A stretch of DNA of 64,000 nucleotides, taken from contig JADFSO010000003.1 of assembly GCA_022560735.1 (NCBI GenBank), positions 62,001-126,000 of the forward strand, written 5' to 3'. Source of the DNA: Pseudomonadota bacterium (lineage in GTDB: Bacteria > Pseudomonadota > Gammaproteobacteria > Steroidobacterales > MnTg04). Shown here in pieces: positions 7,499 to 17,267 of the stretch. Both the position numbers and the translations under genes were made by a program. Each line of letters opens with the position of its first letter. Positions within the stretch are counted from its first letter, which is position 1. The notes under the pieces were generated by a model, which was given only the letters and a program-made list of their open reading frames with translations, was not told the DNA's origin and did no database searches.

Positions 7499-7894
7499 AT
7501 GAGTAGAAATCAGCCGACTATCGGAACCGTTGCGCGCCAGGTTGGCGTCAACGTTGAAACCATCCGCTATTACCAACGCATCGGCCTGGTCAAAGAGCCG
7601 CCAAAAAATGGCGGGTTTCGCTTGTACTCGGATAAGGCGGTCACGAGATTGTTGTATATTCGCCACTTGAAGAAACTGGGGTTCACCCTGCGCGAGATAA
7701 CCAAGCTGCTGGAAGCCGGCGCCAAAGGCTGTGGCGAGGTCGGTGCAATTCTGACCAACAAGCGCTCGGAAGTACTGCAAAAAATAGAGCAGATGCGCGC
7801 CGCCGCCGAGGAACTCGAACAGATGGAAATCGTTTGCCGGAAACCGTCTTCCAACGGCTCCGGGGCTTGCCCGCTGATTCCCGAATCTGACTAG
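7499..7894 (+). CDS. MerR-family metal-responsive regulator
   Basis: A 131-residue protein with an N-terminal MerR winged helix-turn-helix (IGTVARQVGVNVETIRYYQR, residues 8-27), a coiled-coil dimer helix (about 80-112) and a metal-loop tail. Cysteines 78, 113 and 124 correspond to the three metal-ligand cysteines of MerR/PbrR (C82/C117/C126 in MerR), and the ACPLI end also resembles MerR. The loop between the last two cysteines is two residues longer than in MerR (11 versus 9 positions). MerR regulators distort promoters with long spacers to activate metal-resistance genes. No mer, pbr or efflux genes are adjacent, so the metal and the target are unknown. Confidence 0.88.
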   Translation: MSRNQPTIGTVARQVGVNVETIRYYQRIGLVKEPPKNGGFRLYSDKAVTRLLYIRHLKKLGFTLREITKLLEAGAKGCGEVGAILTNKRSEVLQKIEQMRAAAEELEQMEIVCRKPSSNGSGACPLIPESD

Positions 7895-8165
7895 GAGTTT
7901 GCGCGGCAGAAAGTATTGCTGCTCCGCAACTGCTGTTGCGTTGCTCTGCCTCCAGCGTCCCTGCAGTCGTGCGAAAGCGTCACAGCGGCCTGTCTTGCCG
8001 ATCTTTTTCGTTGCCTGGCCCCACTATGCGTCGCAAAAGATCGAAAAACTGCCCTCGCTGTGACACGGTCTCGCTGCGGATATTTTTGCCGCGCAGACCC
8101 CTGGAAATACTATCTACCGCGCAGACTGTTAAAGTAGTTGTACCAGCCAACGACCAGGTGCTGCA

Positions 8166-8513
8166 ATGGGCCGATTTGTAAGCAAGTCATGCTTGTTACT
8201 GATTCTGTTATGGCCTTATACACCGGTCAGTGCCGAGGCTTACCTTAGCGTGGACGACTACCGGCAACTTGATGCCAGTCATCAACGAGCCTGGATTGCC
8301 GGTGTCGTGGATGGCCTGCTGCTGATGTCGCAGGGCAGCAATTTAAGCGGGCGGCGCTGGCTGCTCGATTGCATTCGCGATCGTACGATGGATCAACTGC
8401 ACCAGGCGTTTTCGAAATATATCAAGACCAACCCGGATTATTGGCAGTATGCGGCGGCAGGCGAGTTCGCCATGGCGATGAACGAATCCTGTCCAAAGAC
8501 CCCTTTCTGGTGA
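8166..8513 (+). CDS. Exported Rap1a/Tai-like small protein
   Basis: A 115-residue protein with a signal peptide (about residues 1-23, ending VSA-EA). The mature part shows the pattern of the Rap1a/Tai family: WIAGVVDGLLL, then C69 in LDCIRDRT, DQLHQAFSKYIKTNP, and a late Cys (C109) that could pair with C69. Founding members are periplasmic immunity proteins against type VI amidase effectors, but many homologues stand alone, as this one does. The 271 bases upstream hold nothing I recognise. The family assignment is by pattern and moderate. Confidence 0.65.
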   Translation: MGRFVSKSCLLLILLWPYTPVSAEAYLSVDDYRQLDASHQRAWIAGVVDGLLLMSQGSNLSGRRWLLDCIRDRTMDQLHQAFSKYIKTNPDYWQYAAAGEFAMAMNESCPKTPFW

Positions 8514-8550
8514 TGGTTCTGTCCTGTACGGGGCTGGATCCGCTGGCCTG

Positions 8551-9480
8551 TCAGACCAGGTTCTTTCTCGGATCGAAGCCGAGTTCGTCCCGCATCTGCC
8601 GGTAGATGCGGCGGGATTTCTCGCTGTCCGCCGGTGGCGTTACGATTTTAAGGATGACGAATTGATTGCCCGCGGGGTTTCCCGGCAAGCCACGACCCTT
8701 TAGCCGCAGGCGTGAATCCGTTTGCGAACCCGGCGGAATTTTCAGCGATACCTTGCCGCCGAGCGTGGCAACCTCGATCGTGCACCCCAGCGCCGCCTCC
8801 CACGGAGCGACCGGTAATTCAAGGTAAATGTTCTTGCCCTCGTCGCGGAAGGATCGATGCGGCATGAACTCGAGTTCCAGAAACAAGTCTCCGTTTGCAC
8901 CACCGCCGGTGCCCTTGCCTCCCTGGCCGGCCAGCCTGATCTTCTGGCCGTTGACCACCCCCTTGGGGATTGTTACCTGCAGCGTCCGCGTCGCCGATGA
9001 CATGCCCGCCGTCTGGGTCATTTCTATGCTGCGGTTGCTGCCATGATAGGCATCCTCCAGGCTGATCCTGATTTTGGCCTCGTGGTCCGTGCCGCGGGCA
9101 GCGAAACCGTGCCTGAATCCATGACCCGGAGGTGGTGAGCGGCCGCCGACCGCGCCGCCAAAAAGCGATTCGAAAAAATCGCTGAACGTGCCTGTGTCGC
9201 CTCTTTGGGCGAACGAAAAACCGGAGTTCCAGCTTGGTGGTGGTCTGAATTCCTGACCCTGTTTCCAGTCACTGCCAAACTGATTGTAGGCGGTTCTTTT
9301 CTCCGGGTCTTTCAGGACTTCGTAGGCTTCGCCAAGTTCCTTGAAACGTTCTTCGGCGTTCGTCTCCTTGCTGACATCGGGATGATATTTCCTGGCGCTC
9401 CGGCGGTAGGCTTTCTTGATCTCATCCTGGCTCGCGTTTCGGTCCACGCCGAGAATTTTGTAGTAATCCTGATATTTCAT
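8551..9480 (-). CDS. cbpA: CbpA/DnaJ-class co-chaperone
   Basis: A 309-residue protein from the ATG at 9480 (GAGG upstream). It has an N-terminal J domain (residues 1-70) with the essential HPD motif (KYHPDVS), a G/F-rich linker (about 75-125) and two C-terminal beta domains ([29 protein letters not shown]). It lacks the DnaJ zinc centre, which defines the CbpA type. Such proteins stimulate DnaK and can bind DNA. The usual modulator gene cbpM is not next to it. Extending the frame upstream to 9699 would add residues outside the J domain and is rejected. Confidence 0.92.
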   Translation of the reverse strand: MKYQDYYKILGVDRNASQDEIKKAYRRSARKYHPDVSKETNAEERFKELGEAYEVLKDPEKRTAYNQFGSDWKQGQEFRPPPSWNSGFSFAQRGDTGTFSDFFESLFGGAVGGRSPPPGHGFRHGFAARGTDHEAKIRISLEDAYHGSNRSIEMTQTAGMSSATRTLQVTIPKGVVNGQKIRLAGQGGKGTGGGANGDLFLELEFMPHRSFRDEGKNIYLELPVAPWEAALGCTIEVATLGGKVSLKIPPGSQTDSRLRLKGRGLPGNPAGNQFVILKIVTPPADSEKSRRIYRQMRDELGFDPRKNLV

Positions 9481-9681
9481 TTCGAGCCTCGTCCGCAGCA
9501 AGATAACGGCCCGCCGGTTAGCGGCGGTTTTGCCAGCCGGCCCATGGCGCTCCATCGTGACCCATGTTTTGGGGCACTTTGTCACCGAACTCAAGTCTAG
9601 CCCACATATATCACCAAGGCGGCAGCCGCCGGGTTTATTAATATGCACAGCACAGGTCGCAAAAACTGCTACTGTCCAGGC

Positions 9682-10080
9682 ATGCCCTGTCCGCAGCAAA
9701 GGATTGTCAGAGTTACGTTGATAGGAGCCGCGATTTTGCTGATCGCAGGTGCATGCACAAGTGTCACGGTCGGCGGGTCCGGCTCCCCCGGGTCGCTATC
9801 GATCATCTCCGGTGATCTCAGGTTGCGTTTTAACAGCCCGGTAAACGTTTATTTGCGCAAGGTTGACGATACGCCGCTTGGTATATTCAAAAACCGGGTA
9901 CGCGTGCCCCCGGGCGCGCACGTATTGCTGGTCGATTGCGAAGTGGATGGTGCGGACGGCACATCGAGGTATATCTTGAACGTAACCACCATTGCCGGCG
10001 TGGATTACCAATTACAGGCGGTGCTGGCCAGCGGCAACCGTCGCTGTTCGGCCGTGGAAATGGTGGAAACTCCCCACTGA
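9682..10080 (+). CDS. Predicted lipoprotein of unknown function
   Basis: About 132 residues from the ATG at 9682. A hydrophobic leader ends in the lipobox IAGA-C ([14 protein letters not shown]), so the protein is probably an outer-membrane lipoprotein. The mature part contains a beta-rich stretch ([22 protein letters not shown], then [15 protein letters not shown]) with two further cysteines. I recognise no family. An ATG at 9643 would place an extra Cys-rich 13 residues in front and has no better ribosome site, so the start is uncertain. Confidence 0.65.
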   Translation: MPCPQQRIVRVTLIGAAILLIAGACTSVTVGGSGSPGSLSIISGDLRLRFNSPVNVYLRKVDDTPLGIFKNRVRVPPGAHVLLVDCEVDGADGTSRYILNVTTIAGVDYQLQAVLASGNRRCSAVEMVETPH

Positions 10081-10229
10081 GCCGGCCTGGCTGTTCGTAG
10101 CCTGGTCCGCCGTCCGGCGGTAATGCGAACTTCGTCACACTGTGCGTTTTTATGGCCGCTTATTATGTCTGCTCTATGGCCGGGGTTTCCGGCCAGTATT
10201 GGGCAAGAACCAGCAGCGAGAGCGACTAT

Positions 10230-11597
10230 ATGGAAGCCACGATCGATGGCCGCAAGGGAATGTCGATTAATTGGGAGGGTTCCGCGATCACCCGTCCCAG
10301 GCTGGTGGTCAAGCCCGAACGCATTTCCGAACTGGTAGACATCGTCAAGAACGAGAAAAAGTATCCGGCCCCGGTACGGGCCGTCGGATTTCAACACTCC
10401 ATCACCCGTTGTGCGGTCGCCGATGGCGGCACGATCATCGATATGCGCAACTTCAACCGGATACTGGAATTTGGCCAAGGTCACGTTCGAGTGCAGGCCG
10501 GGGTACGCATTTACGACCTGGTCAAGGCGCTGAGCAGTCGCGGGCTACAGCTTTGCGCGTGCCCGGAATTCGGCGATATCAGCGCCGGCAGCGTTGCCTG
10601 CACATCGAATCGATACATTTCTTCGCGCGGCATCCTCGGACAGATTTCATCGACCGTCGTCGCCATGAAGCTGGTGACCCCGCAGGGAACGAAGCTGGAT
10701 GTGACGGCCAAACAGCCGGACATGCTCAACATCATGCGCAGCAGCTTCGGTCTGCTGGGCATCGTTTACGAGGTAACTTTTGCAGTACGCGACAAGATCG
10801 GCTTCGTCGTCGAACGCCGGCAAATGGATCTCGATGAGCTGTCGCTGGCGATGGCCGGGCTAAACATTGACGGCACCGGTGTCAGGCTGACTCTGTACCC
10901 GTTCTACAATAAGGCACAGCTTGAAATTCGGCATTCGGTAAAGCTGGAAAGCAAAACCAGGCAATGGGTCCCGAGCTTGCGGGCATGGGGCTGGAATTGC
11001 TGCATGCCGTTCGTGGCCCAACTGCTGAAGCGACTGGTACCGGGCAGCGGCCTGCGTGGCAAACAGCTCGATATCCTGTTATTCCAGGCGCAAAAGAGGT
11101 TCGCAAGACTGTTTCACGAGCGTACCGCAGAAATGTCGGCGGTTTGCCTGCCACGCTGTCGCCTGCCCAAATGGGGCAGATGTACCTACACGACCTGGGC
11201 ATTTCCGGCCGACGATTTCCCGCTGTTGATCGAAAAATATGTCGCCTTTTGCCGACTATACAAACGCGCCCATGGTTTCCGCTGCGATCTTCCGACCCAG
11301 GCTGTTTTCGTGCCAAAAGACCCCGCAAGCTTGCTTTCCTATGCCGCTGACGGGAATGTCTTTACGCTCGATGTGTTTAGCACCGGCGGCAGGGGCTGGG
11401 ATGACTTTCTGATCGATCTGAACCTGTTTTGTTCAGCCAACGGCGGCGTGCCGTTGCTCAACCAGACCAAACTCCTGTCACAACGGCAGGCGGTCAGGGG
11501 GCTGGGCCGCAGGCTGATGACTTTCAAGCGGCTGCGGCGGAATGTAGATCGTAATAACCGCCTGTCGAGCACCTTCTACCAGCCCCTGGTCGGCTGA
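10230..11597 (+). CDS. FAD-linked oxidase, PCMH/D-arabinono-lactone oxidase-like
   Basis: About 455 residues from the ATG at 10230, which has GCGAGAG seven bases upstream; an earlier in-frame ATG at 10152 would add 26 poorly conserved-looking residues. The N-terminal PCMH-type FAD domain is seen as RPRLVVKPERISELV, APVRAVGFQHSIT, GGTIIDMRNFNRI and VRVQAGVRIYDLVKALS, with ISAGSVACTSN where oxidases of this group carry the FAD-binding G-S/G-H motif. The C-terminal half (DDFPLLIEKYVAF, GWDDFLIDLN) resembles aldonolactone oxidases. Substrate unknown; no pathway partner adjacent. Confidence 0.8.
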   Translation: MEATIDGRKGMSINWEGSAITRPRLVVKPERISELVDIVKNEKKYPAPVRAVGFQHSITRCAVADGGTIIDMRNFNRILEFGQGHVRVQAGVRIYDLVKALSSRGLQLCACPEFGDISAGSVACTSNRYISSRGILGQISSTVVAMKLVTPQGTKLDVTAKQPDMLNIMRSSFGLLGIVYEVTFAVRDKIGFVVERRQMDLDELSLAMAGLNIDGTGVRLTLYPFYNKAQLEIRHSVKLESKTRQWVPSLRAWGWNCCMPFVAQLLKRLVPGSGLRGKQLDILLFQAQKRFARLFHERTAEMSAVCLPRCRLPKWGRCTYTTWAFPADDFPLLIEKYVAFCRLYKRAHGFRCDLPTQAVFVPKDPASLLSYAADGNVFTLDVFSTGGRGWDDFLIDLNLFCSANGGVPLLNQTKLLSQRQAVRGLGRRLMTFKRLRRNVDRNNRLSSTFYQPLVG

Positions 11598-11865
11598 ATA
11601 AGCACGCACGATATTCTGCCGGCAGCATCATGGCGCTGGCGATCGCCGGTTTGCCTTTCGCGCTCGCCCATTTCAAACTGGCGATGGTCTCGTTTAACCC
11701 GCTGGGGAAACGGATCGTCTACCCCGGATAGTCGCTCCGCGGCTTGTCGTCGCGAGCAAAACGCTGCCTGGCAAGGACCCCCGGCAACAGAGTCTTGTCG
11801 GCGGCCGGCACGACTGGCTACAATGCCGCTCCGCCAGCGTGGCCAGCTCAAGTCCCGGAAAATAA

Positions 11866-13497
11866 ATGTCCAGTTCCATTGTCAGTACACCCGCCCCGTT
11901 CAACGAAGCTATTGGCGCCTTTGCGCCTGGGAGCGCCGAGCGTGCATCTTTGAAAACCAGGCTCGCCGCGTTGATGGACCAGCAGCTGGAGATTCCGGTC
12001 GTGGTCGGGGAGCGCGAAATTCACACCGGCCGGGTGGCGGAAAGCAGGACGCCGCACGATCATGGCCATGTGCTGGGCAGATATCACGAGGCCGGGGAAA
12101 AAGAAGTTGCGCTCGCGATCGCAGCATCGGCCAGCGTGAAGAGCCACTGGTCTGCCATGAACTGGGAAGATCGCGCGGCTATTTTTCTGAAGGCGGCCGA
12201 CCTGCTCGCCGGACCTTATCGCGATGAGATCAATGCCGCGACCATGCTCTGCCAGAGCAAGACGGTATTCCAGGCGGAAATAGACGCGGCTTGCGAGCTG
12301 GTGGATTTCTGGCGCTTCAACGTACATTTCATGGAGCAGCTATACGCGGTGCAACCGGAGTCCGCCGACGGCATGTGGAACACCATGGACTACCGGCCTT
12401 TGGAAGGCTTTGTTTTCGCTGTGTCGCCGTTCAATTTCACATCGATCGCCGGTAACCTGCCGACCGCGCCCGCGATCATGGGCAACACGGTATTGTGGAA
12501 ACCCTCGTCGACCCAGACCTACAGCGCCTGGGTGATCATGAAGGTCTTGCACGAGGCGGGCCTGCCCGCTGGCGTGATCAGTTTCCTGCCGGGCGAAGGG
12601 GCTGCGATCGGCGGGCCGGTTCTGGCAAGCCCCGATCTTGCCGGGATACATTTTACCGGCAGCACGCCGACATTCAGGCATCTATGGCGAACGGTCGGGG
12701 AGAACATCGAGCGCTATCACAGTTATCCGCGGCTGGTTGGCGAGACCGGCGGCAAGGACTTTGTCTTCGCCCATCCCAGCGCCCACATCCAGTCACTGGT
12801 GACCGCGTTGGTGCGTGGGGCCTTCGAGTACCAGGGACAGAAATGCTCGGCGGCGAGCCGGGCGTTCATCCCGGCCAGCCTCTGGGATGAAGTCATATCC
12901 GGTATGCAGGAACAAATGAGCCGGATCAAAATGGGCTCGCCGCTGGAGTTCAGCAATTTCGTGTGTGCGGTTATCGACCAGAAAGCATACGACAAGATCA
13001 GCGGCTATATTGCCCACGCAAAGAACAGCGATGATCACCGGATACTGGCAGGCGGCGAATGCGATGACAGCCAGGGATATTTCATCAGCCCTACCCTGGT
13101 CGAAGCCGATAGCCCGCAGTCCAGGTTGATGTGCGAGGAAATCTTTGGTCCGGTCCTTACCGTGTATCGTTATCCGGACCAGCGTATGGATGAAACGCTT
13201 GCGGAAGTGGAGAAAGCGAGTCCCTACGCACTGACCGGGGCGATTTTCTGTCGCGACCGCGCCGAGATAAAACGCATGAGCATGCTGCTGAGATCCGCCG
13301 CCGGAAATTTCTATATCAATGACAAACCCACCGGCGCCGTGGTTGGCCAGCAGCCGTTCGGCGGTGGCCGGGCCAGCGGAACCAACGACAAGGCCGGCAG
13401 CATCTACAACCTGGTGCGCTGGATGTCGCCGCGGGTCATCAAGGAAACCTTCGCCCCGCCGCAGGACTTTCCCTATCCGCACATGGGCGAGGACTAA
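11866..13497 (+). CDS. pruA: 1-pyrroline-5-carboxylate (L-glutamate gamma-semialdehyde) dehydrogenase
   Basis: A 543-residue aldehyde dehydrogenase that oxidises glutamate semialdehyde to glutamate with NAD+, the last step of proline and ornithine breakdown. The catalytic cysteine is C327 (GQKCSAASRAF) and the general base E293 (VGETGGKDF); FTGSTPTF and the AVSPFNFTSIAGN segment are typical of the P5CDH subfamily. The sequence resembles the monofunctional group 1 (eukaryotic-type) enzymes and not the PutA domain. Ornithine aminotransferase, which makes the same substrate, lies at 22890-24107. The gene is alone; the 268 bases before it hold no recognisable element. Confidence 0.93.
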   Translation: MSSSIVSTPAPFNEAIGAFAPGSAERASLKTRLAALMDQQLEIPVVVGEREIHTGRVAESRTPHDHGHVLGRYHEAGEKEVALAIAASASVKSHWSAMNWEDRAAIFLKAADLLAGPYRDEINAATMLCQSKTVFQAEIDAACELVDFWRFNVHFMEQLYAVQPESADGMWNTMDYRPLEGFVFAVSPFNFTSIAGNLPTAPAIMGNTVLWKPSSTQTYSAWVIMKVLHEAGLPAGVISFLPGEGAAIGGPVLASPDLAGIHFTGSTPTFRHLWRTVGENIERYHSYPRLVGETGGKDFVFAHPSAHIQSLVTALVRGAFEYQGQKCSAASRAFIPASLWDEVISGMQEQMSRIKMGSPLEFSNFVCAVIDQKAYDKISGYIAHAKNSDDHRILAGGECDDSQGYFISPTLVEADSPQSRLMCEEIFGPVLTVYRYPDQRMDETLAEVEKASPYALTGAIFCRDRAEIKRMSMLLRSAAGNFYINDKPTGAVVGQQPFGGGRASGTNDKAGSIYNLVRWMSPRVIKETFAPPQDFPYPHMGED

Positions 13498-13727
13498 AAC
13501 CCGGTTCATGCTCGCGCTGGGTTTGGGTAGCGGCGTTAGCTTGCCGACCGCGGTACCGTCGCTGAATTTTGTCGCCATGCCGGCGGCCGTCATCGGCGGA
13601 ACCTTGCTTTGGGCCGAGCGACTCAAAAACGGAGCGCCGGTTGAGCACGGCGGCGACGAATCGGCTTGAACCCGCTATGATATTGAGCCACAAGGGCCCG
13701 TGCCCGCAGAAAATACAGGGGTACTGT

Positions 13728-15437
13728 ATGAGCAACGGACTTTTCGCGGCCAGGGTTTTCGGACTGGTCGCCATGCTGGCGCTGAGCGCCTGTGGCCAGC
13801 CTGGCGACCAGCAGGACCAGCCGCTGCAAGGCGCGGCCGACGCGACCGGGAGCAATGCCCGGCTTGATCGGGATAACCGGAAAAACTGGCTGGAAAAGCG
13901 CAAGGGAATATACGCGCCGTTTACGCTGACGGCCGACCTCTCGAGCCTCAGCGATCGGCAAAAGCAAATGCTGGTCAAGCTGATCCGGGCATCCGAAATC
14001 ATGGACGAGTTGTACTGGGACCAGGCGCTGGGCGCGAAGCAAGCGTTTTTGTCTGCGATCGATGACCCGGAAGCGCGCAAGTTTGCCGAGTTGAACTATG
14101 GACCCTGGGACCGGCTGGCCAACGAAGCGCCCTTCATAGAGGGCTATCCGGCAAAATCGCTGGGGGCAAACCTTTACCCGGCAGACATGACGGTGGAGGA
14201 ATTTGAAGCGGCCGAGCTGCCTGGAAAAGATGATCTTTATACGCTGCTCAGAAGAAACCCTCAGGGTGAACTCTACGTGCTGCCATACAATGTCGCCTAC
14301 GCGGATCAGTTGACGGCAGCCGCGAAGCTGCTGCGTGAAGCTGCGGCTCTGGCCGATGACAGCCAGTTTTCCGCATACCTGGAAGCCCGTGCAGAGGCGT
14401 TCCTCAGCAATGACTACTACGCCAGCGACATGCTGTGGATGGATATGAAAAACAACCCGATCGATGTTGTCATCGGGCCGATAGAGACCTACGAGGACCG
14501 CTTGTTTGGTTACAAGGCGGCCTTCGAATCCTACGTACTGTTGAAAGACCTGTCCTGGTCCAGGCGGCTGAGCCGCTATGTCGGTTTTCTGCCGCAACTA
14601 CAACGGGGTCTGCCGGTGGCGGATGAATACAAGGTTGAAACACCGGGAACCGATTCGGATCTGAATGCCTATGAGGTCCTGTATTACGCGGGCCGCAGCA
14701 ATGCCGGTGCAAAAACCATCGCGATCAATTTGCCGAATGACGAGCGCGTGCAACTGGCGAAAGGCACCCGGCGTTTGCAGCTAAAAAACGCGATGCAGGC
14801 GAAGTTCGACAAGATCATGTTGCCGATCGCGGCCGAACTGATCGTTGCAGAGCAAAGATCTCACGTGACCTTCGCTGCATTTTTTGCCAATACCATGTTT
14901 CATGAAGTGGCACATGGGCTGGGGATAAAAAACACCATCAATGGCCAAGGTACGGTTCGCATCGCCCTCAGGGAGCTTGCCTCGCCGATGGAAGAAGGCA
15001 AGGCCGATGTGCTGGGGGTTTATATGATTACCAGCCTGTACGAGCAGGGCGAGCTGAGCGACGGCGAGTTGATGGATTACTACGTGACTTTCCTCGCCGG
15101 TATATTTCGTTCGGTTCGTTTTGGCGCGTCGAGCGCCCACGGCAAGGCGAACATGGTGCGCTTCAATTTTTTCCACGATCTGGGAGCGTTTGGCCGCGAC
15201 CCGGATAGCGGTCGGTATCGGGTCGACTTTGCGCGTATGCAAGAAAGCATTACGGCGTTATCGACGCTCCTGCTGACTCTGCAGGGCGATGGCGATTACG
15301 AAGGCGTGAGTCGCTTGCTGGCGGACCAGGGGAATATTGGCGATCAATTGCAGGCGGATCTCGACCGGCTCGAAGCGGCCGGTATTCCCGTCGATATCGA
15401 GTTCGCCCAGGGCCTCGCCGTGCTGGGGCTGGACTGA
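13728..15437 (+). CDS. M49-like zinc metallopeptidase lipoprotein
   Basis: About 569 residues from the ATG at 13728 (ACAGGGG six bases upstream). A signal ends in the lipobox LSA-C. The region NTMFHEVAHGLG (zinc-type HEVAH at residues 392-396) and EEGKADVLG (about 422-430) match the zinc-binding layout of the dipeptidyl-peptidase III (M49) superfamily, where the second motif is EExxAD/E. Canonical DPP III has a six-residue HExxGH; here it is a plain HExxH. It presumably acts on peptides in the periplasm. An L,D-transpeptidase gene starts 8 bases after the stop. Frames starting further upstream are rejected because they lose the signal. Confidence 0.8.
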   Translation: MSNGLFAARVFGLVAMLALSACGQPGDQQDQPLQGAADATGSNARLDRDNRKNWLEKRKGIYAPFTLTADLSSLSDRQKQMLVKLIRASEIMDELYWDQALGAKQAFLSAIDDPEARKFAELNYGPWDRLANEAPFIEGYPAKSLGANLYPADMTVEEFEAAELPGKDDLYTLLRRNPQGELYVLPYNVAYADQLTAAAKLLREAAALADDSQFSAYLEARAEAFLSNDYYASDMLWMDMKNNPIDVVIGPIETYEDRLFGYKAAFESYVLLKDLSWSRRLSRYVGFLPQLQRGLPVADEYKVETPGTDSDLNAYEVLYYAGRSNAGAKTIAINLPNDERVQLAKGTRRLQLKNAMQAKFDKIMLPIAAELIVAEQRSHVTFAAFFANTMFHEVAHGLGIKNTINGQGTVRIALRELASPMEEGKADVLGVYMITSLYEQGELSDGELMDYYVTFLAGIFRSVRFGASSAHGKANMVRFNFFHDLGAFGRDPDSGRYRVDFARMQESITALSTLLLTLQGDGDYEGVSRLLADQGNIGDQLQADLDRLEAAGIPVDIEFAQGLAVLGLD

Positions 15438-15445
15438 GCAGGCCC

Positions 15446-15979
15446 ATGCGAGCCGCGGCTGGCAATCGGCGCATGTGGCATGGCGGCAGGCTGGTCTTGT
15501 TGTTGCTGCTTTTGTTTTCGGTCGCAGCGACCGCGAACGCAGAACAAAGCGACTGGATGGCCGACAAGGTGCTGGTTCTGAAGGCGCAACGAAAACTGTT
15601 TTTGCTCAAGGACGATCGCATTCTGAAAGCGATCGATATTCGCCTCGGCTTGATCCCCGCAGGGGAAAAGCTGAGCGAAGGGGATTTTCGCACGCCGGAA
15701 GGTTCATATTTGCTCGATCGCCGAAACCTGGACAGCGACTACTTTTTGTCCATCCACATCAGTTATCCCAATACCCTGGACCTGTCGGCGGCGCGTGGAT
15801 CGGGGTTATCGCCCGGTGGCAACATCATGATTCATGGCCGGCCCAACGCAATGCAGCATGAGCGCGAATATTATGCCGCCTGGGACTGGACCGATGGCTG
15901 CATCTCGGTAGCCAACACCGACATGGTCGATATCTGGATGATGACCGGCGTCGATACGCCGATCGAAATTCTGCCCTGA
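15446..15979 (+). CDS. YkuD-family L,D-transpeptidase
   Basis: A 177-residue exported protein with a signal peptide ending near residue 32 (ATANA). The YkuD domain is recognised by MIHGRPN and the catalytic TDGCISV with C152, in the order and spacing seen in L,D-transpeptidases that cross-link peptidoglycan or attach lipoproteins to it. It follows the M49-like peptidase by 8 bases and is probably co-transcribed. A later ATG at 15473 (MWHGG) would give a shorter signal. Confidence 0.9.
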   Translation: MRAAAGNRRMWHGGRLVLLLLLLFSVAATANAEQSDWMADKVLVLKAQRKLFLLKDDRILKAIDIRLGLIPAGEKLSEGDFRTPEGSYLLDRRNLDSDYFLSIHISYPNTLDLSAARGSGLSPGGNIMIHGRPNAMQHEREYYAAWDWTDGCISVANTDMVDIWMMTGVDTPIEILP

Positions 15980-16188
15980 TCCGCACCGCCCGCGGTTCTC
16001 GCGTCGGTGATGCTGACTCGCCGAAGGTGGCTGTTTTTCCCGTTTCCGGACCCTCATACAAGCCATGGGTTTTTCGATAAATCGTTGAAAATCAACAAGT
16101 TCAGTTGACGCTGATTGTGAACTAGTTCCTGTTTTGCGACCGCCGTGACAATTACTGTAAGAGTCAAGGATTTGCCAGGAAGGTGTGT

Positions 16189-16413
16189 ATGGGCCAGCAC
16201 GACAGAAATCGCGATACGAAACGGTCACCGACAGTCCGCAGGCCCGCCAGGGCCGACGACGAAGGCTGGGCTGCGTACCGCAGCTGGCTGGGTCAGGTCG
16301 CCGGAACGCGCGGGCGTCGCGTGATGGCCGACAGTTCGATTTACACCCTGCAAGGTTACAAAGACTGGGCCCACCAGGTGCGCAAGGATTGGGATCCGGA
16401 TTCGACCGAGTAA
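16189..16413 (+). CDS. Small Trp-rich protein of unknown function facing parA
   Basis: A 74-residue, strongly charged protein from the ATG at 16189, with GGAAGG eight bases upstream. The C-terminal half (GWAAYRSWLGQVAGTRG, then YKDWAHQVRKDWDPD) looks helical with regularly placed Trp residues. It ends 11 bases before the stop of the convergent parA-like gene. I recognise no family. Coding status rests on the ribosome site and the composition. Confidence 0.5.
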   Translation: MGQHDRNRDTKRSPTVRRPARADDEGWAAYRSWLGQVAGTRGRRVMADSSIYTLQGYKDWAHQVRKDWDPDSTE

Positions 16414-16424
16414 CCGGCGAACTG

Positions 16425-17105
16425 TCAGATGACACCCACCGATGGCAGCGCGCTCGCCGGTCTGCTTTTCTCCCAGCTAAGTATCGACTTCCATTGTTCC
16501 AGGTCTTTGCGGACATGATGTGGTTTCATTTCATGAATCCCGATGCCTTGTTCGGCACAGCGGACATAGGCTTGGGAGTCCCGCAATACGCCGACGATGG
16601 GAATCCGTAAATTCCTTAAAAATCGCATCAGCGCCTGGTAAATCAAGGTATTACTTTTCACGCGGTTGGCCAGCACGCCAATGCGGCCATCGCTGCGCCG
16701 GATGCGTGCGATCAGCAGCAGATTTGAAATCAGGGCGGTCGCCGCATGGATATCGATATCCGATGGCAGCACGGGGATCAGGATCGCCTGTGCACCGCGG
16801 GTAATATCCGGCAGCGCCTGGGGATCGATGGCCGCGGGCGTGTCGACAACGATCCGCTGGGATTGCGGAGGCACGCGCATCTGCCAGCTTCGAGTCACCC
16901 GCATTTGATTCTCGTAGGCCGCTATGCCGTGAATGACCGGAAGATCGGCAAAGCGCTTGTCGAGCCAGTGCATGCTCGAACCCTGCCGGTCCATATCCAT
17001 CAGCGTCGGTTCCATGCCCTGGGTAGAAAAATAGGCTGCCAGGTTGGTGGCAATCGTGGTTTTTCCGGATCCGCCTTTTGGATTCAGCACGACGATCTTT
17101 TTCAT
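16425..17105 (-). CDS. Orphan ParA-family ATPase
   Basis: A 226-residue protein from the ATG at 17105. The deviant Walker A motif KGGSGKTT (residues 10-17, signature lysine K10) and the VDTPAAID switch place it in the ParA/MinD family of dimerising ATPases that position cargo on the nucleoid or membrane. No parB, no centromere-like repeats and no minC/E lie nearby, so it is not a chromosomal partition locus. The end (MKPHHVRKDLEQWKSILSW) is shared by many orphan ParA proteins of gammaproteobacteria. Several tiny genes lie on either side. Confidence 0.9.
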   Translation of the reverse strand: MKKIVVLNPKGGSGKTTIATNLAAYFSTQGMEPTLMDMDRQGSSMHWLDKRFADLPVIHGIAAYENQMRVTRSWQMRVPPQSQRIVVDTPAAIDPQALPDITRGAQAILIPVLPSDIDIHAATALISNLLLIARIRRSDGRIGVLANRVKSNTLIYQALMRFLRNLRIPIVGVLRDSQAYVRCAEQGIGIHEMKPHHVRKDLEQWKSILSWEKSRPASALPSVGVI

Positions 17106-17267
17106 GAGCAGACCATACGCCAGATTCGGGGTCGGCAACAGCGGTTCTCTGCATTATGTATAGGCGAGGCTGATTGACCTTGATTCTTTGTGAACTGCAA
17201 CACAGCGCATATCGATGCGCTTTTCTAAAGTTGCTACCGGAAGCTGGCAAATTGGAGCGAAACTGAA

